Source: Apteryx mantelli
Taxonomy: Eukaryota; Chordata; Aves; Apterygiformes; Apterygidae
Length of the DNA stretch: 64,000 nt
NCBI RefSeq assembly: GCF_036417845.1
Contig: NC_090020.1
Coordinates: 30,922,425 to 30,986,424 of the forward strand
Direction of reading: 5' to 3'
Shown here piece by piece: positions 51,901 to 61,631 of the stretch. The first letter of the stretch is position 1. Every line of letters starts with the position of its first letter. The position numbers and the translations under genes were made by a program. The notes beneath the pieces are model-generated. The model saw only the letters and a program-made list of their open reading frames with translations. It was not told the origin of the DNA and searched no databases.

Positions 51901-54900
51901 TTTTCATTAAAGTTTATGAAAAAACACATAGAAGAAGACAAAAAGCTGTCTCTCCACACTGCTGTGTCTCTACCGTACAGCCAAGTCTGCTTTATGATGC
52001 AGTTATCAGAACACAAAGTAGTTATTGTGAGAGTTTATTCTGGCTCTGTGATACAAAAACCTCTTTATATTCATTCTTCCTCCTTAGCCCAGCAATAGCT
52101 TTATTCAAAATGTCTCAGTGACCTAGTTTTATGACGAACTAGTTATGCTTAAGAAGCAAAACAATACTCATAAAACCACAACCATCCAAGATCCTGGAAG
52201 GAGCCTGGAAGGCTTTTTTAAATTAAAATTGGCAGCTGAAATTCTTGGTGACACTTACCTGAGTGCTCCTATAGCAACTTTGCAAGAAATCTTAATTAAA
52301 AATATGGTACAACAACTACTGCACCAACAGAGAAACAGAGAAGAATTTAAAGTCATGCAACAAAATTGATAAGATTCTATTTATTAACTTATGCCTTTGC
52401 TAAGCAGTAACACACTTTCGTGAATTGGGAAGACTTCCACTGATTTAATCACTCCAAATATCTGTGATGAATTAACAGCAAGCACACTGTGATAACGTTT
52501 TATAGATCCACAGGATTTTAGAAGGATGCAGCTATAGCCACTGATTATCAACATGCAATAAGTATTTGATTATATGAGAGGAATCACTCTGAACCATCTC
52601 CTTCAAGCCACTTCTCTTTTCTCCACATACTTCAGTAAACATTAGTGACACCACTGCAGCAGGACACATTAGTTGGAATGAACATTGCCTAATTTGTTTG
52701 TTTCCAGTTCTCCTTGGATTTATGGCATTTCTCTTTGAAAATTCATTAGTTATTCAAAATTACTTACGAAGGAAGATTTCGCAATAGATTTCACTGAGCT
52801 GATTCCTGAACATTGAATAGTCAGTGTTTTGGCTGGAGAAAAGAGGCAACTAAAATGCTCTTACTTTTGTTTCAGACAAATTCGTAAGAAGTGCTCAGGT
52901 TTGCACTTTAAATTAGTCTTCCTTGAAATCCAGAAATCCCTTTCAAATGGATTTAGCTGCACTCCATTAAGTTCCACACTTCCACTGCTCCAAGACACTA
53001 ATGCACAGAAAGAGTTTTTTTGATATGATGTGAAAGAAACTCTCTCACTGTGGAGTCTCTGGCTCTACCTATAATTATCTACCATGCATGCATTTTTGCT
53101 GCTGTTCCCAGAAAGTATGGGCACAGAGTACTAAAGAACAAAAAAAGTATAGCATTCTGGCCACATACTGCTCTGGTTTTACATTACCTCATCTCAAAGG
53201 TTACTCAGCCGAAGTACAGGAAAGAGACTTTCCTGAAACAAAATGCTATATCATGACTTTAAACACCTCTAAATTCACTCCATGAGGCGCTTCAAAGGAT
53301 CAGACTGATAAGAGTTTGCTCATTTTTTGTGTTGTCCTCATGAAAAAACACCTTTTACATACTAGACAGCAATAGAATTCTGTATTGCAATATTATGCTG
53401 AGCTTACTATAATTAAAAAAAATGTGTTGGTACTTTATGTAAAAATATTATTTAGCAATTGTAATTAGTGAATATTAGCACAGCTTCACATAAGAGCTAA
53501 TATAAGCAGAGTTACTATATTCATTTGGTTTCAGAGAGCTGCCCAGAGGACTACAGAAAGAAAATAAAACTGCCATGATGATAATACAATCTGTGATCTG
53601 ATAGATTTAACATACCAAGGCAGGACATAGGAAGAGCAGGGAAAAAGAAACAGGGATTAAATAAAGATATCAGATACTCGGATGACATAAAGTGGTGTAA
53701 TTTCATGTAAACCAACAGAGCTATACCAATTCACACCAATTTATAGTATTATTTTGGTTTGCTGAATAAACAGTGACAGGTCAGCTAACAGTCCAGCTGA
53801 GTCCTAGTACATACTACACTCTGAACGCAGCTCAGAGGGAGTTGAGGGAATTCATCAGAGAAGAAATACTCCATATTTGCTCATTTACTTGAACATATTC
53901 CCTATGCAATTGCCAGAGAGAGGATGCCAGGTCACATGGACCCTTAGTCTGATCCAAGTGGCTGCATTCGCAGTACAGTTTTCCACCAAGAGTGAGACAA
54001 AGTCCAATAAGCTAGTGGAAAAAAAGAGAAAAATTAAACATTTGGCAGTGATATTATAATACTACTTTTCCTTACATGGTAAAGAATCAGTGTTTCTGCC
54101 GATGCTTATTTTGTTTATATTTACTTGGGTCTGCTTCAGATAGGTACAAACCTACAAAGTCATCAGCAGAATTTCAGGGCCCACCTATGCAGACCATTCT
54201 GGAAAGGGCAAAGCAGCAAAACAATATGAAAACTCACTTAGACTGGAGAAACCTGTGAACCTCACCATCTGGCCGCTACTCCCACTTATTACTGCCACTC
54301 AAAAGCTAGCTAGGATGGTATTGGCAGGTAGCCTACCGAAGCTGCAGTCACCTGCGTTACCATGCATCTGCTTTCAGACAACAGTGCTGCTATCCATCCA
54401 CAAAGGTCAGTGATGCACATGGCTCCACTGAATATAGCAAGCTTTGTTCCCCAAATGTATTGGGGCCACTGACAGGGCTCTTATGCTCTTTTCAAGAATC
54501 TTCATAACAGGTTTCAGAGCTCATCAAGAGTTGTATCTCTGTGACAATTCAAGGCCTAGACAATCTCCAGAGAAACCTCACCAGATTTATATGAATAGAT
54601 CAGAAAGAAAGACCCATTCTGCTAGAAAAAAAAAAATCTGTGTCCTCAGTGAAAACAAAAGCTTCTGCTCTTCCAGAGGATTTGAGACAAACAGGCAAAG
54701 AGCCTGGAGATGTTGTGAAAAGCCAGGAATGATGCCTCTGCAAATGACAGAGAATCGGCAGGGATACTGCCCATGAAGAAGCCAGAATCAAGAATGTTAA
54801 AATGCAAATTCATTATTCTCGGTATACATACTTCCTGAAATGGAAGAGTGTTTTTCTTATTTGTTGTGTGAAAATACAATGTCTGTGGCACTCACAATTT

Positions 54901-57900
54901 TAGGAAACTCTTCTTAATCTTTATCAATATGAACATCCACGGATCATCATAAAGTAAATATACTGAACCTAACGGTGCCCATTTTAAAATTAAAACAAAA
55001 CAAAACAAAAAGATCAAGAAGGGTAACGCAGAAGAGTAAAGACATGGCACACATGGCTAATTGTGCTAAGCATGCTGAGATCTTCCACTTATGAATGAGC
55101 AGGATGTTAAACTGCTGCTGGTTTCTCTGCCATGGGGTATAGAATAACAAGGAACAGTAACAACCTGGTAGACCCTGTTCTCACCACCTCAAGGTAGGAG
55201 TGGAAAATGGCTATTTATATAAGAAGGGGGACAGGAAGAAAGTGGCTATTTGTATAACAGGGGGGACAGGAAGCACGGCAAATACAGTATGTTTTATCCT
55301 CCTTGGGCTGCAGAGCCGAGCTTTGCTGGGGTTGTAACAAGGGGCAAGAAAACCGTACCAAGATGTTCTCCAGCAAGACTATTTTTACTTAAACTCCAAG
55401 AGGAGTTAAAGTAATATATCCCCATCTTTTTCAACACCATGCCTTGCCAATTCTCTGTTCCCTTGTGTCCTCACTTTTATCTTCTTTCTCATCCATATTC
55501 TTACAGGTAGACTTAAGGTCCCCAAACATTTCTCTTCATATTCTTGACCCAGAAATCTCCCAGGCACAGGAAAAATAAAGCATTTACTTTTTTAGGTGCA
55601 GGTAAAAGCAAAGCCAATCACCACTACACTATCTGGGTAGTTAACTATCTGGTATCCTAACAATAATAACATGCTCCTGTTTCTATGTTTTAGAACCCTA
55701 TTCCCTTGGCCTCTTCCCAAGGTAGATGAACTTGTAAAAAATCACTCTCTGCCACTCGTAACAACTCTACTCTGGTATGGGCACGAAGGGATGAGACATA
55801 AGGTGGTCCGAGCCAGAAAGAGGCAGCAAGAGAAAGGTCAGACACTACACATCTGATAATGATCCTTACATTGGAAGCCAATAACCTATGTGTGCCACGA
55901 AGAGAGAAAGAGGTATCTTGTTCAGAAAAGCAGATAATCTGGATATGCCATCTTACTATTCACCAGAAAACATCCACCAGAGCTGTTTCAAGATTGGAAA
56001 GGATCTAATTTTGCCACAGCAACAATTTCTTCTAAATTAAATGCCTTGAAGAAAAGCAGATTATATGAAATATTAACATAGTATAAAATTTAAGGTACTT
56101 CTCAACCTGTAGCACAGTATTTTTTAATACTGCATTTTCTTTTTCTGTATCTGCCCTGTCACGAACAGACCTGCACTGAAAGAAGAGAATCAAATTGGTA
56201 ACCCCTTAAATGAGAGGGTTTGGGAAAGGAAGTGTCAGCTGATTCTGAGGGAAGGAGTTTTTAATATTTCCAAGGAATGCATACATTTTCCTTTTTAAAG
56301 ACGGAAACATAATCTCAAGCGAGTAGTGGGGCAGGAGCGGAAGACACTGAAAGGCAGGAAAGAGAAAGTCTGTAGAAAAGGAGTGTTCAGAAGGTTATGG
56401 CTATAGCACATGATGGTGAAACAAGAAAATTTCAGGAAAATAAATGCTATAAAGTTGTTTGTCACAGATTCTGAGTAAGGGGAAAAACAGAAGAGGCAAC
56501 AAAAACTAAGATAGCTCAGAAAGTTTTCTAGTTCACAGAAAGGCATTCATAGTGCTTCCAGCAGAGCACATTTATCAAACCCCTGTCATGAGACATATTA
56601 AAAGACAAGACATAATGCTTATGGCAGACATCCTCTCTCTGGCACTGTGACAAAGGGGGTTCAAGCAGTTGTCCTTCTTCAGAATTTGCCTTGATCTCCT
56701 CTCAGGGGAACACACTTTGACTTCTAAGGAAATCTGATGTCAATGTCATGGCTCATCATCTCTTGGATGTCAACACAAATTGCCAACAGAAGTTCATGCT
56801 ATGCTCAGAATTGACTCTTTTGGCAAAAATCCATTCTGGCTTGTGACGGCAAGAGCACAATGGGTTTTGGACTGTTTTTTAAGCAGCAGAGCTCCTCTCC
56901 TTTGATATAGCACAGCAGTATGTCCCATGAGCATCACCTCTCTTCACTAAATGGCTAATGTTAAAAACAATGCTCTTTTCTCCCTTTATCACATGTCCAC
57001 CAGATCCACATTTCCCTCATGGCTCCAGATGAGAAAACTGGTTGTGAACTATTATCATGAATACATCAGGAGACTTTGGAATTGTACGATGTACAAGTTC
57101 TCACAGTCTGGCAGCATTGAAATGAGAGTTGGATCAACAGACAACTTGACCCAAAGAAGTCCAAGGCACATTAGTAAAGCAAACCCCAAGATCAAAAAAC
57201 AAAGTAATGAAGTATGAGGACTGCCAGAAGCAAGAGTAATTAATTCAAAATAGAGATACAAACTTCTCCAGATTCATCCATTCATTCATGCTGAAATTAA
57301 TTTAGTTCATTTTCCAGTCAGATTGTCCAATCTGGCAAATATAACACAAAAATTGCCTGGTATGGCTTGAACAGATTCAGTTTATTCCCAGAACGATCAA
57401 GAAATACAGAAAAACACACAAAATATGCATAGTTCCATATCTTTAATATTTTTGATTTAAGGTCTTCAAGGTTGAAATTTGAAAATTTGTTTTCTGGGGA
57501 GTTTTTGCTGATTATTTACAGACACAAATAACTGTCATAGGATTCACAGATACAGGTTTTCTCTTGAAGTGTCAGCGGATGTTGAATTATTTTTTGTTCA
57601 AGTTGAGGAGTGAAAAAGTATTGCCACTAGGAGATTTTCACACATGCTTAAAGGAGCATATGCCTGTGAAGGGAGCGGAGGGAAGCTTTTCATCTTACCA
57701 CTGAAATCTAAACAGATATGGGAATTACCATGCAACATCTAGTAACAGTCAAAGGCTAAACCCTTCCAGTGTGGGCAAAGCAGTGGAACACTCGTTACCT
57801 GCAACACCAAGAAGGTAAGTTTCTTAACTTTTATCTACAGCTATCACTGAGAATACGTGCTTTTTAGAGATATAAACTAATGAATGTGTCTAAGTTCTCA

Positions 57901-60900
57901 GTAAAAGAGATCTCCTATGGCTCACACAACTATACTCCAGTGGGCAACTCGCTACTTGTAAACTAAAGTCATTGCAATCTTTTGTGTTTAATTACTCATT
58001 ACACTTGATTGAATGTAACAAGCAAGAAGGAGTAGCTGCATTTTAAATAACTTGAATGCCAAAAAAACCAACCCCCATGCAATTCCACTAAAATCTGATT
58101 TCACACATTATACTAGGTCACTAGCCTGGAAAGACTTTCCACTTTTTTGTGCTAGCAGCACAATTGCCCACTGAGTATGTGTAAAGACTAAGACAAACAA
58201 TACTTTGACTCACAGAGACTACCTTACCAAGGAATACAACTGAGTCAGCCCTGAAAATCTGTTTGGACAAGGAAGGAAGCCAAGAGGCAGAAAAAGCTTC
58301 TTCCTGCTGCTTGTCCTGTTTAGCATCCAGGGACACAGCCACAACTCCAGCACAGACTTGGATGTTTTACAACATAAGCTAACTGAACTGTGCAACCAAC
58401 ACACCAAACTACAGAAAGGTAGAATCCATCCCATAATAAACCTATTACATTAAGAACAGACTTACTGGATACTGATCTCCATTACCAGCTTTTGCACCCC
58501 ACTACAAAGGTTTACTTGTGTTTTTTAAAAGCTCATTCACAGAAACGGGCTGAACCGTGTGTATCGGTATCAATAAAAAATTCTCTTTGATTTCCATGGG
58601 CACTGATCAAGCTTAAGAATGATATAGACCACAGTTGTTAACTGACTTTAGTCCTATTTTTATCTCACTAGTTCAATATCCTATGCCTTGTTTCTCTCTG
58701 CATAAACCAAAATAACATCAAAGCAGATGTGCCAGTGTTTTGCTAGACTGGGGACAGAACACACAGCATCTTGAAGTACTGAATCCCAAAATTCCCATGC
58801 AACTGAGACCAGAAATATGATCAACTAACTCCATTCATCTGGGTTTGAGGACTTCCTTCTTTGTGATTACTTTTCTCACGGTTTTCAATGCAAATGTTGT
58901 AGCAAAAATATGAAGAATAATAAACTACCATGTGAGAATGCTGACTGTAAACTGCTTTATAGTATTGAAGATATTCAGCCTGGAACATGCTAGTGGGTTT
59001 TTCAAAGTATTGTCTTTCACTAAAAAAATGTGAACCAATAAGCAAATAAAAAATAATAATTTAAATAAAAAGATAAACAACTTCTAAGAAGTACCAGCTT
59101 GCACTTTATATGGCTTTGTTACATTCTGTTGCTTAAAATCTCTCAGGCCCAGACCTAAAACAATTTCAACTCATTCATTACTTATTCACACAAGTGGTCC
59201 TAACAACTTCAGTGGGACTACTCATACGAAAAAAGTTACATACATGTTTCAACGAAGAAGAGATTGGGCCCCAAATGAAAAGAAGCTGAGCTGTAACAAA
59301 GCTCTGTTTCCAGTGCTTCAGGACAGGAAAGAGAAAGAACAAGAAAAACAAAGGGCACAGTGTTCTTCAGCTGACGTTGGTACACACCTAACACACAGCC
59401 AACTGTGAAAGATGTTGAAAGCTATTTATAAAGCTAAAAACGAATATGAACCATTTACATCAAGTAACTGCCCACCTGATATGCATGTATTTAATTATCA
59501 ACATCTAGTTCTGTCTGCTTGCAATTGGATGCATAAGAATCACAGTGCAATACAACTAAATGTCTGTACACTCAAGCCAAAGAGAGCTATTCCCATTCCC
59601 TCCTGCTATCCTCTTAGACAAACAACTGGACTATATTCAAACTGCTGCTGCAAACATAGCAACCGAGATACTGAGATAGGCTTACTGCCAAAGGACACAG
59701 ATGCTTTCACAAGCCATCACTGTTCATGAGTCATTTTTTTCCATCTCCTATTGAGTTTCTGTCTGGCTTTAGATTAAGTTATGAATTGCTTCTGCAAACT
59801 TTCAGACAAGAAGCCTCCTTTTTCTTTCTTTATAAAAAAGGCATATGTAGTAGGGAAGGCATCATAAAGTAGGTAAGAAACATCAAGATGAAGTTTTGCT
59901 ATCAAATTTGGGATAAGACTAATCGATGTTATTCACTCTTCCAGACAAAAGGGAAAAGAACAATCTAATCCACCTACACAGAAGAAGATTTTTTAACTAA
60001 CTGAAAATTTCCTTGAAGAAACTTTTCATCTCAAGATCAGAACACATTTTTAAATGTGGCTAGAGCCATGTTATTGGAGTAGGTAAAGATTTTAAGGTGC
60101 GTTATAGGGAGAACTGGATGTTACAAGTTTGCCAAGGATTTGATACATGCTCCTAATAAAGCAACAAATTGTACATTGGATTGGATTGAAAAATTAGAAA
60201 GGAATGAATATGCTTTTTATTAGCTTCTGTATCTCTCTCACAGCCAGAACCCACTGCAGCCTTTCATAGTCCCTTTGTATATATTTATGAATCTATTTGG
60301 TTACTATTATTTCTTTCGTTTGTCTCTTAACTACATACAAAGCCCTTTATTCAAATTGCGTGTTTTCCAACTTAACTTAAAGTTCTTAAATCAAGCGGAG
60401 TTACCCTGTACTTTTTTGGGCCAATAGTTTCATACAAATTTAGAGTGGCTCAAGTTTCAAGCACATTATAGTGAATCACCAAAATGTACCTGTGCAAAAT
60501 GGAAACAGCTTTCCACTGATCAACCTGTATTAATTTTTATTCCGAAACAAGCTATGTACCATCAGTTTTCTTCACTTCATGTCGAGCCTGCTTGTACTGA
60601 CATCGGGGGCAAAGGCTCTCACAGACTTCAGGAAGCTCTTCAGCGTGCGAGAGCCACCTGCGCGAACACAGCTAGCTGGCAGGCAGAAGTGGTGTTTGTT
60701 TGCATTCACCGGGAAAACGATGCAAGAAGGTAGAGAGGAGGGGAAAAAAAGAAAGAAGGAGGAAAGTCTCATGTGCGGAGTTGGCAGCACTTCGCCTGCA
60801 GCCGGTTTCAGCGGCCTGATTTTCCCACGCGGGCCCCTCGCAGGGCAGCGGGGGGCAGGAAAGCGCTCCGAGCGCACGCCGCGACGGGGCTGGCAGCCCT

Positions 60901-61631
60901 CGGCAGGCACCTGACACCTGCAGGCGCTTCCGCGGCGGGCCGAAGGGCTCACGCCGACCTCCTGCGGCCGCTCCCCGGCTCGGTATTGCATCAGCGGCCG
61001 GGAGAAGGGCTGCTCGCCCCGCCGCCCGGAGCAAAGCCAGCGGCTTCCGCGCGGGGCCCCCGGGCCCGGGGGGCCTGCGGCGCAGGGCGGGCAGGAGGCG
61101 GGCCCGGCCCCGCAGCCCACCCCACGCCAAACGGCCGCGGGGGCTCCGCAGCCCGCCGCCCGGCCCCGGGGCCGCCCTGCCGCGGTGCCCGCGAGATGGC
61201 CGCCCGCCCCGCCCCGCCCTGCCGCTCCCTCACGGGAGCCCCACGGTCGGCTCCCAGCGGTCGGGGGCAGGGCGCGGGGCTCACCTGGGGATGTACCTCG
61301 CCTCGTCCCCGAGCCGCCCCTCGAAGTCCCTCCAGGGCTGCTCCAGCCCCCCGGCGCCCCACGCCGCCGCCTCCTCCTCCGGCTCCGGCTCCGCAGGCCG
61401 CCGCCGGGTGGCGCCGCGGAAGCCGCGGGCGAACTCGGGGAAGGTGATGGCGCCGTCGCGGTCGCTGTCGAGGCGCTGGAAGATGGCCTCGGCCTCGGCC
61501 GGGCGCACCCGCAGCTCGGCGCAGAGCGCCGCGAAGTCCTCCCGCTCGATGCGGCCCGAGCCGCTGGCGTCGCAGGCCAGGAAGAGGGCGCGCAGGCGGG
61601 ACAGCTCGTCCGCCGCCTCGGCGGGCTCCAT
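21871..61631 (-). CDS. RASEF: RASEF (RAB45), complete 17-exon coding region, 714 residues
   Basis: RASEF is a multidomain Rab-family GTPase with N-terminal EF-hands, a self-associating coiled coil and a C-terminal Rab domain; the family is linked to perinuclear membrane traffic. Exons, 5' to 3' on the minus strand: 61285-61631, 43357-43503, 42472-42562, 39440-39535, 38362-38439, 37856-37971, 37052-37120, 35603-35687, 33957-34048, 31028-31262, 29676-29813, 29426-29573, 28342-28423, 26960-27074, 25856-25975, 24040-24116, 21871-21979. All junctions are GT/AG and phase-compatible, and the sum is 2145 nt. Visible motifs: EF loops at residues 21-32 and 55-66, P-loop GDAAVGKS 521-528, Thr546 in switch I, WDTAGQE 568-574, NKAD 627-630, SAK 663-665 and CCNA at the end. 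The human protein is about 740 residues; the bird exon 1 lacks part of a low-complexity acidic insert. The order and sequence match RASEF, not its relatives CRACR2A or RAB44, as far as I can recall them. Confidence 0.97.
21983..22002. repeat. (TAAA)5 microsatellite at exon 17 acceptor
   Basis: Five TAAA units on plus read as (TTTA)5 directly before the CAG of the exon 17 acceptor, forming its pyrimidine-rich tract. Confidence 0.95.
23943..23985. repeat. GT/TA-rich low-complexity tract
   Basis: GTGTGTGTGTGTGT, a short CTTT interruption, then GTGTGTATATACATATAT; it lies in intron 16, near exon 16. Confidence 0.85.
24040..24116 (-). CDS. RASEF: RASEF coding exon 16: SAK motif
   Basis: 77 nt, residues 654-679, entering in phase 0 and leaving in phase 2. 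The acceptor is CTCACAG|ACTTAC and the donor is GCTCG|GTAAG. It encodes [20 protein letters not shown]; the SAK triplet (663-665) is the G5 guanine-base motif. Confidence 0.96.
25017..25759 (-). mobile_element. Young 5'-truncated CR1 (sense orientation, RASEF intron 15)
   Basis: About 743 bp corresponding to the last part of CR1 ORF2 and its 3' UTR. The 3' end lies at the low-coordinate side, with three TCACAGAA (reverse of TTCTGTGA) octamers at 25,023-25,046. The 5' truncation is at 25,759, within the region encoding [12 protein letters not shown]. It is very similar to the matching part of the full-length copy at 48,790-49,532 but in the opposite orientation. An in-frame TGA (25,472-25,474) separates LLEQVQ from the downstream [14 protein letters not shown] segment. 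The 5' end is about 97 nt from the exon 15 donor. Confidence 0.95.
25856..25975 (-). CDS. RASEF: RASEF coding exon 15: NKAD motif
   Basis: 120 nt, residues 614-653, phase 0 at both ends. The acceptor is TTTACAG|GATGCA and the donor is GCCATG|GTAAGG. It encodes [13 protein letters not shown] (G4 motif at 627-630, guanine specificity) and FGEKLAM. A young CR1 copy in the same orientation begins about 97 nt past the donor. Confidence 0.96.
26424..26486. repeat. 32-bp tandem duplication in intron 14
   Basis: A unit beginning CAGACAAACAAGATG and ending GAAAGAAT appears at 26,424-26,454 and 26,456-26,486. The copies are identical over 31 bp, with a 32-bp period. Confidence 0.93.
26960..27074 (-). 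CDS. RASEF: RASEF coding exon 14: Rab core
   Basis: 115 nt, residues 575-613, entering in phase 2 and leaving in phase 0. The acceptor is CCTAAAAG|ATTTCG, after a T-rich tract; the donor is ATTGAG|GTAAGA. It encodes [20 protein letters not shown] and REWVDMIE, typical of the Rab fold after switch II. Confidence 0.96.
28342..28423 (-). CDS. RASEF: RASEF coding exon 13: switch I-switch II
   Basis: 82 nt, residues 548-575, entering in phase 1 and leaving in phase 2. The acceptor is CTTTTCAG|GTGTGG and the donor is AGAGAG|GTTAGT. It encodes VDFQMK, then [10 protein letters not shown] with the G3 motif at 568-574 and the switch II Gln at 573 retained. Confidence 0.97.
29426..29573 (-). CDS. RASEF: RASEF coding exon 12: GTPase P-loop
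   Basis: 148 nt, residues 499-548, entering in phase 0 and leaving in phase 1. The acceptor is CATTTTCAG|TCAGAT and the donor is CCCTGG|GTATGG. It encodes [20 protein letters not shown] (G1 loop at 521-528) and the switch I region ending SATLG, with the Mg-binding Thr at 546. All key nucleotide-binding residues are present. Confidence 0.97.
29643..29662. repeat. T20 homopolymer in intron 11
   Basis: Twenty T on plus (A20 in the RASEF pre-mRNA), 13 nt past the exon 11 donor, in a 102-nt intron. Confidence 0.95.
29676..29813 (-). CDS. RASEF: RASEF coding exon 11: linker
   Basis: 138 nt, residues 453-498, phase 0 at both ends and skippable in frame. The acceptor is CTTTCAG|GTTCCA and the donor is CCTCAG|GTAACC. 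It starts [10 protein letters not shown] and includes [15 protein letters not shown]. The intron that follows is only 102 nt and starts with a poly-A run in the sense strand. Confidence 0.95.
31028..31262 (-). CDS. RASEF: RASEF coding exon 10: acidic linker
   Basis: 235 nt, residues 374-452, entering in phase 2 and leaving in phase 0. The acceptor is TCTTACTAG|GTCATC and the donor is ACTGAT|GTAAGTG. It contains [20 protein letters not shown] and [11 protein letters not shown], both highly conserved in RASEF. It is the largest linker exon and is rich in Asp, Glu and Ser. Confidence 0.96.
33957..34048 (-). CDS. RASEF: RASEF coding exon 9: Ser/Pro linker
   Basis: 92 nt, residues 344-374, entering in phase 0 and leaving in phase 2. 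The acceptor is TCTGTCGCAG|CGGCTA and the donor is TATGACAG|GTAATC. It encodes the conserved [12 protein letters not shown] segment of the linker between the coiled coil and the GTPase domain. Confidence 0.94.
35603..35687 (-). CDS. RASEF: RASEF coding exon 8: end of coiled coil
   Basis: 85 nt, residues 315-343, entering in phase 2 and leaving in phase 0. The acceptor is TCTGTTAG|ATCAGC and the donor is TCATTG|GTACGT. It encodes [20 protein letters not shown] followed by LSKYNRSL. The intron immediately downstream begins with about 130 bp of very AT-rich sequence (35,460-35,597). Confidence 0.96.
37052..37120 (-). CDS. RASEF: RASEF coding exon 7: coiled coil
   Basis: 69 nt, residues 292-315, phase 2 at both ends, so it is skippable in frame. 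The acceptor is TTTTTTACAG|AGATCT and the donor is ACTTCA|GTAAGT. It encodes [20 protein letters not shown], a strongly conserved coiled-coil stretch of RASEF. Confidence 0.96.
37856..37971 (-). CDS. RASEF: RASEF coding exon 6: coiled coil
   Basis: 116 nt, residues 254-292, entering in phase 0 and leaving in phase 2. The acceptor is TTTTTTAAG|GAAAAT and the donor is CTGAGAG|GTAAG. It encodes [19 protein letters not shown] and [14 protein letters not shown], nearly the same as human RASEF. Confidence 0.96.
38362..38439 (-). CDS. RASEF: RASEF coding exon 5: coiled coil
   Basis: 78 nt, residues 228-253, phase 0 at both ends, so this exon could be skipped without a frameshift. The acceptor is TTCTTTTAG|TTGGAG and the donor is TTGCTG|GTAAGA. 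The product begins LEEQSK and is coiled-coil-like. It is less conserved with human than the neighbouring exons. Confidence 0.94.
39440..39535 (-). CDS. RASEF: RASEF coding exon 4: coiled coil
   Basis: 96 nt, residues 196-227, phase 0 at both ends. The acceptor is TATTACAG|GAGAAA and the donor is AAGAAG|GTAAG. It encodes [16 protein letters not shown] followed by [12 protein letters not shown], a continuous coiled coil. Confidence 0.95.
39908..39934. repeat. (CA)13 microsatellite in intron 3
   Basis: A pure AC/CA dinucleotide array of about 27 nt. Confidence 0.95.
42472..42562 (-). CDS. RASEF: RASEF coding exon 3: coiled coil
   Basis: 91 nt, residues 165-195, entering in phase 2 and leaving in phase 0. 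The acceptor is AATTTTAG|AGCTCAG and the donor is AAGGAA|GTGAGT. The product is heptad-like and highly charged ([20 protein letters not shown]), matching the human coiled-coil segment. Confidence 0.95.
43357..43503 (-). CDS. RASEF: RASEF coding exon 2: start of coiled coil
   Basis: 147 nt, residues 116-165, phase 2 at both ends. The acceptor is TTTTTCAG|ACAAGAG and the donor is AAAAG|GTATAG. It contains the family-typical stretch with [20 protein letters not shown] and REIKLQ. Because exon 1 also ends in phase 2, exon 1-2 splicing restores an Arg codon followed by QEQVS, as in human RASEF (REEQVS). Confidence 0.96.
44950..45442 (+). promoter_or_regulatory. CR1 5' UTR with duplicated block and TATA-like box
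   Basis: A block at 44,954-45,000 (GCGCAGC, then AACAGAGGCAG repeats, then GCAGCAGTTTGC) recurs in degenerate form at 45,331-45,389, about 377 bp downstream. A TATATAAG box at 45,296-45,303 lies roughly 30 bp before the second block. CR1 5' UTRs differ between subfamilies while the coding region is conserved. The arrangement suggests two promoter monomers, each with a start at the GCGCAGC block; this is inference. Confidence 0.6.
45443..46504 (+). pseudogene. CR1 ORF1 (Cys-rich, coiled coil, SGNH-esterase-like), broken
   Basis: Open from the ATG for 292 codons, then a TAG at 46,319-46,321, a second in-frame stop (TGA) at 46,406-46,408, and the natural end at 46,502-46,504. N-terminal part: Cys residues 39, 42, 57, 60 and 67 in zinc-finger-like spacing, then a heptad-rich helix at about 65-100. 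C-terminal part: [12 protein letters not shown] (GDS at 192-194) and FHVGANDT (about 243-250), the nucleophile and Asn blocks of an SGNH-type esterase. The C-terminal DGIHLT-like block, which carries the catalytic His in this fold, reads DGICLT here, so the His is lost. ORF1 proteins of CR1 elements bind nucleic acid and carry this esterase domain. Confidence 0.85.
46510..49444 (+). pseudogene. CR1 ORF2 (AP endonuclease plus reverse transcriptase), frameshifted with stops
   Basis: The first part (46,510 to about 47,790) is the endonuclease: TNARS (Asn61), VTETWW (Glu88), [23 protein letters not shown] (Asp194, Asn196) and CSDHEIVEF (Asp262/His263), all catalytic residues present. At the five-G run 47,791-47,795 the frame shifts by one, best explained by one extra G. 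The second part continues in the other frame: [31 protein letters not shown], then FADDTK with its catalytic Asp pair (about 48,641-48,655), and on to the C-terminal domain. In-frame stops interrupt at 48,455-48,457 (TAG), 48,521-48,523 (TGA) and 49,082-49,084 (TGA); the natural end is 49,442-49,444. The element cannot make a full ORF2 protein. Confidence 0.92.
50757..50913 (-). other. Candidate alternative 5' coding exon of RASEF
   Basis: On the minus strand a pyrimidine-rich acceptor (TTCTCTTTGCACTTTTAG) precedes 157 nt with an open frame of 51 whole codons, then GATGCG|GTAGGA as a possible donor. The frame reads [17 protein letters not shown], continues Gln-rich, and ends ASLEMR. It leaves in phase 2, exactly what exon 2 needs (CG|A gives Arg, then QEQVS). 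It cannot follow exon 1: that junction gives a stop within four codons. An internal ATG (YEM) could serve as a start, giving a RASEF form without EF-hands. I do not recognise the peptide. It could also be chance. Confidence 0.35.
55202..55273. repeat. Imperfect ~36-bp tandem duplication
   Basis: Two adjacent units each contain TGGCTATTT, TATAA and GGGGGACAGGAAG (55,202-55,238 and 55,239-55,273), differing at a few positions. No known transposon match is recognised around it. Confidence 0.85.

Larger units (their letters stand above)
43504..61284. other. RASEF intron 1 (17.8 kb)
   Basis: The longest intron of the gene, as expected for intron 1 after a CpG-island exon. It holds the full-length CR1 (about 44,950-49,532), the candidate alternative exon (50,757-50,913) and an imperfect tandem duplication (55,202-55,273). 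Between 50,914 and 60,780 I find no other exons or known repeats. Confidence 0.75.

Noticed and set aside
52145..52369. 74-codon plus-strand frame with helical-looking sequence
   Set aside because: No splice context, no recognised homology, and antisense in a large intron; chance is the simplest explanation.
55202..55330. Possible LTR or retroviral fragment near the tandem duplication
   Set aside because: TATA-like words and GGGACAGGAAG repeats are present, but no LTR ends, primer-binding site or coding remnants are seen.
50757..61631. Candidate exon at 50.8 kb as a constitutive exon between exons 1 and 2
   Set aside because: Joining it to exon 1 gives a stop within four codons, while exon 1 to exon 2 splicing keeps the known RASEF sequence.
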